Of a DNA stretch of 15,227 bases, positions 1-7,318 are shown one piece after another (the first letter of the stretch is position 1; every line of letters starts with the position of its first letter). Position numbers and translations under genes: made by a program. This DNA comes from JBNJEL01 sp051745835 (GTDB lineage Bacteria > Bacillota > Halanaerobiia > Halobacteroidales > Acetohalobiaceae). The notes under the pieces are model-generated. The model was not told the origin of the DNA and ran no database searches. It saw only the letters and a list, made by a program, of their open reading frames with translations. Location of the stretch: contig JBNJEL010000041.1 in the NCBI GenBank assembly GCA_051745835.1, positions 1 through 15,227 on the forward strand, in the 5' to 3' direction.

Positions 1-477
1 ATCACGAATATTTTGTAACTTAACTAAGTGTTCTTTTTCTTCCTTAACTAATCTTTTTAAAGCTTTAATTGTATTATCATCTTCTTCGACTTCTTGTAGT
101 TCCTGATAGAGTAAGATAGAGTTCTTTTCAGCTTCGATACCAATTTTGATTGCTTCTTCAAAGTTACGAGCAAACTTATCGGCATCTTCTTTATTAGTAG
201 GGAAGACTTTATTACTAACTAAGGATTTAAGATAACCATTAACTTGTTGATCATAGACATAATCTTTATCGATTGATTCTTCTGTTTTATCAAATTGATC
301 TAATAATTTCTTGAAGTAATTGTAGTGGTGTTGTTCATCTTTATAAAGTTGAGTAAAGATATCTACTACTTCTTTCTTATTATTAACTTCTGCACATTTA
401 CGATAGAATTTCTCTCCTTGTTTTTCCACATTCATTGCCATCTTAAGTACTTCTAATGAATTAAATTTACCACTCAT
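1..477 (-). CDS. Ferritin-like/rubrerythrin-type diiron protein, 3' end cut by window edge
   Basis: Reading the minus strand from ATG at 477 gives 159 codons without a stop, running off position 1. A strong Shine-Dalgarno (AAAGGAGGG on the minus strand, about 483-491) supports the start. The protein has the helical pattern of ferritin-like diiron carriers. The first helix carries E18 and E22 followed by FY, the second has a DEQHH stretch with E48 and H51 spaced ExxH, a third contains EAEKNS near 115-120, and the fourth has E147xxH150 in EEKEH. Such proteins bind a diiron centre in the cytoplasm and in anaerobes usually serve in peroxide reduction or iron handling. No C-terminal rubredoxin domain is visible, but the true end lies outside the window. 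It could be rubrerythrin, an encapsulated-ferritin relative or a generic ferritin-like protein. The family call is good; the exact role is unknown. It is transcribed away from ygeY. Confidence 0.8.
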   Translation of the reverse strand, partial: MSGKFNSLEVLKMAMNVEKQGEKFYRKCAEVNNKKEVVDIFTQLYKDEQHHYNYFKKLLDQFDKTEESIDKDYVYDQQVNGYLKSLVSNKVFPTNKEDADKFARNFEEAIKIGIEAEKNSILLYQELQEVEEDDNTIKALKRLVKEEKEHLVKLQNIRD

Positions 478-514
478 ACTATCCCTCCTTTAATTTTGTA
501 GCTTAACTACTATT

Positions 515-543
515 ATAATACTATTAATTGGCTTAATTATCAA
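515..543 (-). promoter_or_regulatory. Sigma-A-type promoter for the ferritin-like gene
   Basis: On the minus strand, TTGATA (538-543) is separated by 17 bp from TATTAT (515-520). Transcription would start near 508, about 30 bp before the minus-strand ATG at 477. Confidence 0.5.
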
Positions 544-569
544 TTTAAAATTTAATTTCTTATCTATAC

Positions 570-598
570 TTGATTTTTTTGTCAGTGAATAATATAAT
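570..598 (+). promoter_or_regulatory. Sigma-A-type promoter for ygeY
   Basis: TTGATT (570-575), a 17-bp spacer and a perfect TATAAT (593-598) lie upstream of ygeY. The predicted start near 605 gives a leader of about 40 nt containing the AGAGGTGA ribosome site (627-634). Confidence 0.7.
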
Positions 599-643
599 AT
601 CTGCGAAGAGATAATTTGAAAATTTTAGAGGTGAAGAATTAAT

Positions 644-1825
644 ATGTTAACTGCGGATAGAAAAGATTTATTAATCGAATTCTGTAGGACATTAGTTAAA
701 GAACCTAGCTTCTCTGGTGAGGAAGAAGAGGTAATTCATAAAATTAAAGAACGAATGATAGAGTTAGGTTTTGATGAAGTAATTATAGATAAGTACGGTA
801 GTTTAATTGGTAAGATTGAAGGAACTAAGGAAGGTCAGAAGCTATTACTTGATGGACATATTGATACTGTAGAAGTCTCTAATAGAGATGAGTGGCAGCA
901 TAATCCCTTTGGTGCTAAGATAGAAGAGGGAAAGATTTATGGTCGAGGTACTTCGGATATGAAAGGTGCAGTAGCTGCTATGATTAGTGCTGCTAGTTAC
1001 TTTGCTCAGGATAAAGATTTTGCAGGTGAAATCTATATCTCCTGTTCCGTTCAAGAAGAGTGCTTTGAGGGAGTTGCAGCACGGGAGATTAGCAACATTG
1101 TTGAGCCTGATTATGTAGTAATTGGTGAAGCATCTAATTTAGATTTGAAACGAGGGCAGCGCGGTAGAGCTGAAATAGTTGTAGAAACTAAGGGTAAGTC
1201 AGCTCACTCTTCTAATCCGGAAGTAGGGCAGAATGCTGTGCTGGATATGCTAGATGTTGTTGCTGACTTAGAAGAATTAGAATTAAATGAACATCCTGTC
1301 TTAGGTGCGGGAATTTTAGCTTTAACTGATATTATTTCCAATCCTTATCCAGGAGCTTCGGTAATTCCTAATTCATGTCGGGTAACATATGATCGCCGAA
1401 CTTTAGTTGATGAGACAAAGGATTCAATTCTAGCTGAACTTGAAAAGGAATTAAGTAATCTCCAAAAACAGCAATCTGATTTAGAGGCTACTGTTGATTA
1501 TGCAGTAGGTTCAGCTAAGTGTTGGACTGATACGGAGATTGAAGCTAAGCGTTTTTTCCCAGCCTGGTTATTAGATGAAGAGCATCACTTAGTTCAATCT
1601 GCCTTAGCTGGTTTACAAGATATTGGTTTAGAGCCTGCGGTTTCTCATTACTCTTTCTGTACTAATGGCAGCCATTTTGCGGGGGAAGCAGGTATTCCAA
1701 CGATTGGTTTTGGCCCTTCCTGCGAGAATTTAGCCCATGTTACTGATGAATATATTACGATAGATCAGTTAGTCAAAGGCTGTCAGGGTTACTATGGAAT
1801 TATGGATGCGTTATTAAGTAAGTAG
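644..1825 (+). CDS. ygeY: YgeY-type M20 family metallohydrolase (selenium-metabolism-linked peptidase/deacylase family)
   Basis: This 393-residue protein is a cytoplasmic M20 zinc hydrolase of usual family length. Visible motifs are GHIDTV (metal ligand H72, catalytic-region D74), the bridging Asp D105 in SDMKGA, the catalytic Glu pair E138-E139 in QEEC, an acidic metal ligand around E162 in IGEAS, and the C-terminal His H365 in NLAHVTDEY. The inserted dimerisation domain spans about 175-290 and includes GKSAHSS. Overall resemblance is to YgeY rather than to ArgE, DapE or PepT, and the adjacent diaminopropionate ammonia-lyase supports this, because ygeX (dpaL) and ygeY are neighbours in E. 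coli and in anaerobic purine-degrading gut bacteria. The precise substrate of YgeY is not firmly established. By inference it hydrolyses an amide intermediate that feeds dpaL. ATG at 644 is chosen because AGAGGTGA lies 9 bp upstream. There is no obvious terminator before dpaL, so read-through is possible. Confidence 0.85.
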   Translation: MLTADRKDLLIEFCRTLVKEPSFSGEEEEVIHKIKERMIELGFDEVIIDKYGSLIGKIEGTKEGQKLLLDGHIDTVEVSNRDEWQHNPFGAKIEEGKIYGRGTSDMKGAVAAMISAASYFAQDKDFAGEIYISCSVQEECFEGVAAREISNIVEPDYVVIGEASNLDLKRGQRGRAEIVVETKGKSAHSSNPEVGQNAVLDMLDVVADLEELELNEHPVLGAGILALTDIISNPYPGASVIPNSCRVTYDRRTLVDETKDSILAELEKELSNLQKQQSDLEATVDYAVGSAKCWTDTEIEAKRFFPAWLLDEEHHLVQSALAGLQDIGLEPAVSHYSFCTNGSHFAGEAGIPTIGFGPSCENLAHVTDEYITIDQLVKGCQGYYGIMDALLSK

Positions 1826-1911
1826 AATACTCTTAGAGACTGGAATGATTTAGCTAGATGTGATAAAATGTAATGTAGTTTGATAAATTATAAAGAATAA
1901 TTTAAAAGTGG

Positions 1912-1940
1912 TTGACTAATTCCTTGCAATGAGTTAAAAT
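1912..1940 (+). promoter_or_regulatory. Sigma-A-type promoter for dpaL
   Basis: TTGACT (1912-1917), a 17-bp spacer and TAAAAT (1935-1940) form a good promoter in the ygeY-dpaL gap. It predicts a leader of about 128 nt before the TTG start, so dpaL can be expressed separately from ygeY. Confidence 0.65.
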
Positions 1941-1970
1941 AGTGTTGATTGTGATTTTTTTCGCACGATA

Positions 1971-1980
1971 AACATATGTT
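1971..1980. promoter_or_regulatory. 10-bp palindrome in the dpaL leader, possible operator
   Basis: AACATATGTT is a perfect palindrome about 25-35 bp downstream of the predicted dpaL transcription start, a position where a bound repressor would block elongation. It is short and could be chance in AT-rich DNA. No regulator is assigned. Confidence 0.25.
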
Positions 1981-2061
1981 CAAAAATTGAGGTAACTGTT
2001 ATTAGATATTAAATTTTTGTTAGTTAATTTATTTAATTTGAGTTTAAAATTTATAATTATA

Positions 2062-2077
2062 AGAGGTGGTAGAATTG
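2062..2077 (+). promoter_or_regulatory. Ribosome binding site that fixes a TTG start for dpaL
   Basis: AGAGGTGG (2062-2069) lies 5 bp before TTG at 2075. An in-frame GTG at 2066 gives a reading frame three codons longer, but it lies inside the Shine-Dalgarno sequence and so cannot be the working start. Confidence 0.75.
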
Positions 2078-3295
2078 AAAAAATCTGAGTTAGATATTGT
2101 ACTAAATAAGATTGATGCTGATGGTGGAGCGGAAATATTAGATGGTTTTTCTGAGGAAGATGTAAAGAAGGTTAGAAACTTTCATAAAAGCTTTCCTGAG
2201 TATGAAGTTACTCCATTACACGAATTAAATGATTTTGCTGATGAAGTAGATGTAGGCAAGGTCTGGCTAAAGGATGAATCGTATCGTTTTGGCTTAAATG
2301 CTTTTAAGGTATTAGGCGGTTCTTATGCTATTGCTAAGTACCTAGACGAGAAGTTAGAAGTGCAGTTAGAGGATTTATCGTTTGAGTCGTTACGTTCTGA
2401 TGCAGTTAAGGAAGAGTTAGGAGGCAAGGTTACTTTTGTTACAGCTACGGACGGTAATCACGGTCGCGGTGTTGCTTGGGCTGCTGAACAGTTAGGACAT
2501 AATTCTGTAGTCTTTATGCCTAAGTGTGCTGCTCCAACTAGATTGGAAAATATTAAAAAAGAAGGTGCTTATGCAGAAATTACCGATCTTAATTATGATG
2601 ATGCTGTACGACACGCTACTAATTATGCTGATAAAGAAGGCGGTATTGTAATTCAGGATACAGCGTGGGAAGGTTATACTCATATTCCAAAGTGGATTAT
2701 GCAGGGTTATACAACCTTAATCGATGAATCTTTAGAACAGTTAGATGGCGAAGTACCAACTCATGTCTTCTTACAAGCAGGAGTAGGTTCATTTGCCGGG
2801 GCAGCTACTGCTTATTTAAAGTCTAAGTTTGGTGAAGATTGTCCTAAAATTATTATTGTCGAGCCAGAAAAAGCAAACTGCATGTATAAATCAGCTTGTG
2901 AAGCAGATGGTAAACCGCATGTAGTTAAAGGTGATTTGGATACAATTATGGCTGGTTTAGCTTGTGGAGAGCCTAATCCAATTGCCTGGGATATCTTAGC
3001 TAATTATACTGATGCTTTCGTTAACTCTCCGGATTATTTAGCTGCTAATGGTATGCGTATCTTAGCTAATCCTCTCGGTAATGACCCAGAGGTAGTAGCT
3101 GGAGAATCAGGAGCTATTGGAACTGGTCTAATGGATATGTTAAAGCAGCGTCATGAAGACTTTGCTGAAATTAAAGAAGAGTTAGAGTTAAATGAAGATT
3201 CTAAAGTCTTATTAGTTAGTACTGAAGGAGATACAGATCCAGTTAATTATAGAAACACATTATGGTATGGAAAAGATTCATTACCTAGATGGTAA
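2075..3295 (+). CDS. dpaL: Diaminopropionate ammonia-lyase (PLP-dependent)
   Basis: The 406-residue product (from TTG at 2075) is a fold-type II PLP enzyme that converts 2,3-diaminopropionate to pyruvate and two ammonia. The PLP-binding lysine is K78 in the family-typical FGLNAFKVLGGSYA stretch. TATDGNHGRG near 123-132 carries the Asp (D126) expected as the second catalytic residue by comparison with E. coli YgeX (K77, D120). The glycine-rich phosphate loop is QAGVGSFAG (about 234-242), and STEGDTDP lies near the C-terminus. Length matches the family. It follows ygeY with a separate promoter, and a strong terminator closes the unit. In purine-degradation clusters this enzyme is thought to handle a late nitrogen-rich intermediate. 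The other cluster members (ygeW, hydantoinase, ssnA, ygfK, xdhD) are not in this window. Threonine dehydratase is the main alternative, but the FGLNAFK and TDGNHGRG motifs argue for the lyase. Confidence 0.92.
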   Translation: MKKSELDIVLNKIDADGGAEILDGFSEEDVKKVRNFHKSFPEYEVTPLHELNDFADEVDVGKVWLKDESYRFGLNAFKVLGGSYAIAKYLDEKLEVQLEDLSFESLRSDAVKEELGGKVTFVTATDGNHGRGVAWAAEQLGHNSVVFMPKCAAPTRLENIKKEGAYAEITDLNYDDAVRHATNYADKEGGIVIQDTAWEGYTHIPKWIMQGYTTLIDESLEQLDGEVPTHVFLQAGVGSFAGAATAYLKSKFGEDCPKIIIVEPEKANCMYKSACEADGKPHVVKGDLDTIMAGLACGEPNPIAWDILANYTDAFVNSPDYLAANGMRILANPLGNDPEVVAGESGAIGTGLMDMLKQRHEDFAEIKEELELNEDSKVLLVSTEGDTDPVNYRNTLWYGKDSLPRW

Positions 3296-3347
3296 AGTAG
3301 TAAGTTGAGCAAAATAAGTTAAATAAAATCTAATAGAACAGATTTTT

Positions 3348-3386
3348 AGCCTGGATGTTATTTTAAAATAGCATTCAGGCTTTTTA
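3348..3386 (+). terminator. Rho-independent terminator after dpaL
   Basis: A 17-nt arm (3348-3364, starting AGCCTG) pairs along its length with 3365-3381 (ending CAGGCT), using two G-U wobbles, and is followed by TTTTTATTATT. The central TTTTAAAA forms the turn. It lies 52 bp after the dpaL stop. Confidence 0.88.
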
Positions 3387-3475
3387 TTATTGGGTAGTAA
3401 AGGGAAATTATTACTATTTATCTAATACTTTAAAATATAGAGGATTAAAGCTTTAAGATAAAGTGAGGGTTTATT

Positions 3476-4522
3476 ATGAGGAGAAATTATAAATTTATAA
3501 TTATCTTAGTATTGGTGTTTATAATCTCTTTTACTACAATGGTAAGCGGACGGGTTTATGTTTGGTACTTGCCACATCCTGATGATGAGACAATTGGAAT
3601 GGCAGATGCAATCCATCGGTCAGTAGTAGCGGGTAATCAAAATTATGTTATTTACTTCACACGCGGCGGAGCTTCTAAAGTACGACACCGATTGACAGGA
3701 TCGCAAGGGAAGGTGATTAACTTAACACGTGATCAGTTAGAAGAGGCACGAATTAAGGAGACCTTAGCAGCCCTTGAAGTATTGGGAGTAAAGAGTTCTA
3801 ATGTGCTTTTTTTAAACTTCAAAGAAGGAAATATTGGACAGCTGAAAGCTCAAAAAATAATGGAGAACTTTATAGAATTATATCCACAAGGTGTACATAA
3901 TACTGTTGCAGCAGAGACCCACGAAGATCATCAAGTGTTAGCTAGAGCATTAGCTACTTTAGCTGATGAAAGAGAGTTAAGTACTAGATTTTATCAGGTC
4001 TATATCTATCGTCAGCAAGCAAACAGCAAAAATAGAAAAGTAAAGGTGCGCTTTCCTGAGGTTAAACAAGCAGCTTTAGAAGAATTTAAAGTTTGGGATC
4101 CTCAGCAAGGACGATATGCTATCGGGCAACATTCAGTACCTAAGCTATTGCAAAAAGCAGCAGAATCAAATTATGAATATTTAGCTACTCACTCCTCAAT
4201 AGATAATAACTTTAATATCCAACCTACTACTTTGCGAATCTTAAGTGATGGTTTCGGTTTTGCTTATCAATACCAGCAGTTAAGTCTAGGAACTGATCTA
4301 AGATTAGATTTAAGTTCCAAAGATTTAGATTTAGCTACTTATTCACTCTATAAACTCCCTGATCAATTACCCTTTATAGATTTAGCAGCTGGGATTGGTT
4401 ATGACACAACTAAAAATTTTTATTGGTCAATAAACACTGTGATTGTTGATGATTTAATTATCGAATATCATAATTATACTAATGAACAGAAGATTAGATT
4501 TGGAATCCAGTTAAGGCTTTAA
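3476..4522 (+). CDS. Secreted PIG-L/LmbE-family deacetylase with beta-rich C-terminal tail
   Basis: The N-terminus of this 348-residue protein is a signal peptide or anchor (basic MRRNYK, hydrophobic 7-22, SG near 24-25). The PIG-L/LmbE domain follows: PHPDDE at 33-38 supplies zinc ligands H34 and D37 with D36 in the catalytic position, and THEDH at 148-152 supplies the third ligand H152. Family members remove N-acetyl groups from sugar derivatives. The likely site here is the cell envelope, and the substrate is unknown. The usual domain ends near residue 240. The extra 100 residues alternate polar and hydrophobic residues in strand-length runs separated by short polar turns, ending in RFGIQLRL. 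This resembles the last strands of an outer-membrane beta-barrel, which would suit a diderm cell, but it is my inference. GTGAGGG lies a few bases before the ATG. No clear promoter or terminator was found, though the dpaL terminator isolates it from upstream. Confidence 0.82.
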   Translation: MRRNYKFIIILVLVFIISFTTMVSGRVYVWYLPHPDDETIGMADAIHRSVVAGNQNYVIYFTRGGASKVRHRLTGSQGKVINLTRDQLEEARIKETLAALEVLGVKSSNVLFLNFKEGNIGQLKAQKIMENFIELYPQGVHNTVAAETHEDHQVLARALATLADERELSTRFYQVYIYRQQANSKNRKVKVRFPEVKQAALEEFKVWDPQQGRYAIGQHSVPKLLQKAAESNYEYLATHSSIDNNFNIQPTTLRILSDGFGFAYQYQQLSLGTDLRLDLSSKDLDLATYSLYKLPDQLPFIDLAAGIGYDTTKNFYWSINTVIVDDLIIEYHNYTNEQKIRFGIQLRL

Positions 4523-4576
4523 TATTCTTTTTTTCTCATTAATCTATTTTTTCATAATTTTAATAAAATTTAGATG

Positions 4577-4617
4577 AAGGAGGTACAATAGATAATGTAA
4601 TTTAAGGAGGCGGTTAA
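4577..4617 (+). promoter_or_regulatory. Tandem ribosome sites and start-stop ATG-TAA before adhE
   Basis: Two strong Shine-Dalgarno sequences occur in tandem: AAGGAGGT (4577-4584) and AAGGAGG (4604-4610). The second is 7 bp before the adhE ATG. The first is followed 10 bp later by ATG immediately followed by TAA (4595-4600), a minimal start-stop element. It may act as a ribosome standby or stalling site for a highly expressed gene. The function is inferred. Confidence 0.45.
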
Positions 4618-7203
4618 ATGTCTAAGCAGACAAAGGCAGAAGATACGGAAGCTAAAGTAATAGAGTTAGTTGATAACGGAATCAAGGCAGCAGATAGCTT
4701 AAATCAAATGAATCAACAGGAGATAGATCAGATTGTAGCAGCTATGGCTAAGGCAGGCGTAGATAATCATATCAAATTAGCTAAGTTGGCAGTTGAAGAG
4801 ACAGGAATGGGATTATATGAAGATAAGATTACCAAGAATTTATTTGCTACGGAGACAATTTATCACGATATTAAAGATAAGCAGACGCGGGGAGTAATTA
4901 ATAATGATCAAGCTCAGGGGATAGTTGAAATAGCGGAACCAGTAGGATTAATTGCTGCATTAATTCCTGCGACTAATCCGACCTCTACAATTTTGTTTAA
5001 ATCCTTAATTGCTCTTAAAGCAGGTAATCCAGTCATTTTTAGCTTTCATCCGGCAGCTTTTGAGTGTAGTAAAAAGACAGCTCAAGTAATGCATCAAGCA
5101 GCAGTTGAAGCTGGGGCACCAGAAGGAACAATTCAATGGATAGAGCCTTGTTCTAAGAAGACTACTGCTAAGTTAATGGAGCATAGTGATCTCTCTTTAA
5201 TCTTAGCAACGGGCGGCAGCAGTATGGTTAAAGCAGCTTATAGTTCAGGAACACCGGCAATTGGAGTTGGCCCGGGTAATGTACCAGCTTATATAGAAGA
5301 GTCCGCTAACTTAAAGCAGGCGGTATATGATGTGGTAGCAAGTAAGACCTTCGATAATGGAACCATCTGTGCTTCGGAACAGACTTTAATTGTAGATCAG
5401 GCGATTATTAAACAGGTTAAGAGGCTACTGCGTCACTATCATGCTTATATCTTAGATGAAGGCGAGATTAAGCAGGTAGAAGAGGTAGCGATTAATTCTG
5501 AGACTAAGACAATGAATTCTCAGGTAGTAGGGCAAAGTGCTGTTCAAATTGCTCAGATGGCAGGCATTGAAGTACCAGAGGAGACTACATTATTAGTAGC
5601 ACCTTTAGCGGGAATTGGTACTGATTATCCTTTATCCCGGGAGAAACTTAGTCCGATTTTGGGTTTAATTGAAGTAGAAGATTATAATGCAGGAATTGAA
5701 CGGATTATAGATGTAATTAGGTTTGATGGCATGGGACATACTGCAGTCTTACATTCACATAATAAAGAAGTGATTAATAGATTTAAAAATCAGATTAAAG
5801 CAGGAAGATTACTACTAAATACTCCGGCAACTTTTGGAGCTGTGGGAGGAATTTATAATAATCTTACTCCTTCTTTGACATTAGGTTGCGGAACTTTTGG
5901 CGGTAATTCTACGACTGCTAATGTTAGTGTTGAACAATTATATAATATTAAGCGTTCTCCACAGCGTAAAATAGAACGAGAATGGATTAAATTGCCTCAG
6001 GAGATCTACTTTAATCCCGGCTCTTTAGCACAGTTGGGTTCTCTAACTGGAGAGAAGGCTTTAATTGTAACCGATCAAGTAATGCAGGAGCTAGGTTATG
6101 TGAAGCAAGCGACTGATTATTTAGAGCAGGCGGGAATTGATTATCAAGTTTTTGCTGAAGTAGAAGAAGATCCTGCGGTGGAGACAGTAACTACAGGAAC
6201 TGAGTTAGCAGTTGAATATGGAGCGGATATTATTATTGCGTTAGGTGGCGGTTCACCGCTTGATGCAGCAAAAGGTATCTGGTTATTTTATGAAGCACCT
6301 GAAACTGATTTTACTGATCTTAAGCTTAGATTTCTCGATATTAAGAAACGTGTCTACGATTTTCCTCGTTTAGGTCAACGGTCTAAATTCGTTGCTATTC
6401 CTACTACTAGCGGTTCTGGTTCTGAGATTACATCTTTTGCGGTTATTACAGATAAAAAAGAGGGAGTTAAGTATCCTTTAGTCTCCTATCAATTAACTCC
6501 GGATGTAGCGATTATCGATGCTAATTTAGCACGTACTCTGCCACCTAAGACTACTGCTTATACTGGTTTAGATGTTTTAACTCATGCAGTTGAAGCTTAT
6601 GTATCGGTCATGTCTTCAGACTATACAGACCCACTGGCACTCCAAGCAATTGATTTAGTCTTTGAGTATCTACCACGGGCTTATAATAATGGTGCTAAGG
6701 ATCGTCAAGCAAGGGAGAAAATGCATCATGCTGCTTGTATAGCGGGAATAGCTTTCAGTAATGCCTTCTTAGGGATTAATCACAGTTTGGCTCACATTTT
6801 AGGTAGTAAATTTAACTTGCCGCACGGATTAGCAAATGCTATCTTACTACCGCAGGTAATTAATTATAATGCAGCAGTTCCGACTAACTTTGCTCATTAT
6901 CCTAATTATAGGTATCACACAGCTGCTAAGCAGTATCAAGAGATACTAAAGCACCTAGGAATTAGTGCTAATACTACTGATGAGGCAGTAACTACTTTAA
7001 TTGATAAGATCAAAGAGTTAATAACTGAGTTAGATGTTCCATTAAGCCTAGCTCAAGTAGGGATTGAACGTTCGGAATTTGAGTCACAGCTTGAAGAGAT
7101 GGCAACTATTGCTTATAGTGATCAATCTACAACTGCTAATCCACGTAAACCTCTCATTAGAGAATTAGAAGAGATTTATCGTCAGGCTTATCAAATAGAA
7201 TAA
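4618..7203 (+). CDS. adhE: Bifunctional acetaldehyde-CoA/alcohol dehydrogenase AdhE
   Basis: This 861-residue cytoplasmic enzyme reduces acetyl-CoA to acetaldehyde and then ethanol with two NADH, a fermentative redox sink. The aldehyde dehydrogenase half (about 1-440) has PATNPTST near 117-124 and the catalytic Cys C251 in DNGTICASEQ. A linker (about 440-455) leads to the iron-dependent alcohol dehydrogenase half (455-861), with the NAD-binding GGGSPLDAAKG (543-553), TTSGSGSE (596-603) and iron ligands D652, H656, H722 and H736. These are one residue off the E. coli AdhE numbering (653, 657, 723, 737), so both halves look intact. Length matches the family. Translation starts at ATG 4618 after AAGGAGG. 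The gap to the PIG-L gene is 95 bp, and I found neither a convincing promoter nor a Rex-type dyad in it. Downstream there is a separately promoted cupin. Confidence 0.97.
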   Translation: MSKQTKAEDTEAKVIELVDNGIKAADSLNQMNQQEIDQIVAAMAKAGVDNHIKLAKLAVEETGMGLYEDKITKNLFATETIYHDIKDKQTRGVINNDQAQGIVEIAEPVGLIAALIPATNPTSTILFKSLIALKAGNPVIFSFHPAAFECSKKTAQVMHQAAVEAGAPEGTIQWIEPCSKKTTAKLMEHSDLSLILATGGSSMVKAAYSSGTPAIGVGPGNVPAYIEESANLKQAVYDVVASKTFDNGTICASEQTLIVDQAIIKQVKRLLRHYHAYILDEGEIKQVEEVAINSETKTMNSQVVGQSAVQIAQMAGIEVPEETTLLVAPLAGIGTDYPLSREKLSPILGLIEVEDYNAGIERIIDVIRFDGMGHTAVLHSHNKEVINRFKNQIKAGRLLLNTPATFGAVGGIYNNLTPSLTLGCGTFGGNSTTANVSVEQLYNIKRSPQRKIEREWIKLPQEIYFNPGSLAQLGSLTGEKALIVTDQVMQELGYVKQATDYLEQAGIDYQVFAEVEEDPAVETVTTGTELAVEYGADIIIALGGGSPLDAAKGIWLFYEAPETDFTDLKLRFLDIKKRVYDFPRLGQRSKFVAIPTTSGSGSEITSFAVITDKKEGVKYPLVSYQLTPDVAIIDANLARTLPPKTTAYTGLDVLTHAVEAYVSVMSSDYTDPLALQAIDLVFEYLPRAYNNGAKDRQAREKMHHAACIAGIAFSNAFLGINHSLAHILGSKFNLPHGLANAILLPQVINYNAAVPTNFAHYPNYRYHTAAKQYQEILKHLGISANTTDEAVTTLIDKIKELITELDVPLSLAQVGIERSEFESQLEEMATIAYSDQSTTANPRKPLIRELEEIYRQAYQIE

Positions 7204-7223
7204 AGAATAATTTATCTTCTTAG

Positions 7224-7239
7224 TGTGATTTATGTCACA
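7224..7239. promoter_or_regulatory. CRP/FNR-family binding site upstream of the cupin gene
   Basis: TGTGA, six bases, then TCACA form a perfect CRP/FNR-superfamily dyad. Its centre (7231.5) is 41.5 bp before the transcription start predicted from the -10 at 7261-7266. That is the standard class II activator position, and no good -35 is present. The candidate activator (FNR-like, HcpR-like or CRP-like) is not identifiable from the window. Confidence 0.7.
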
Positions 7240-7260
7240 GTTAAAGTAATCTAACTTAAG

Positions 7261-7266
7261 TATAAT
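7261..7266 (+). promoter_or_regulatory. -10 element of the cupin gene promoter
   Basis: A perfect TATAAT lies 52 bp before the cupin start. The hexamer 17 bp upstream (CAGTTA) is a poor -35, as expected when an activator substitutes for it. The predicted transcription start is near 7273. Confidence 0.6.
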
Positions 7267-7318
7267 GTATTTAAATATTAAAATATTATGATTGAATGGT
7301 GAAAAAGGAGGAAAAAAG

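Noticed and set aside
845..1054. 69-codon minus-strand frame, and similar ones at 2492-2683 and 7165-7356
   Set aside because: The first two are shadows of ygeY and dpaL. The third overlaps the adhE end and the cupin promoter, with no recognisable protein or ribosome site.
1988..2074. GAGGTAA ribosome-like site in the dpaL leader followed by an open frame of about 30 codons
   Set aside because: There is no ATG, GTG or TTG at a usable distance from the site; the nearest candidate is a CTG almost touching it.
4523..4617. Search for a Rex operator or strong promoter upstream of adhE
   Set aside because: Only AT-rich runs and weak -10-like hexamers without a matching -35 were seen, so none is reported.
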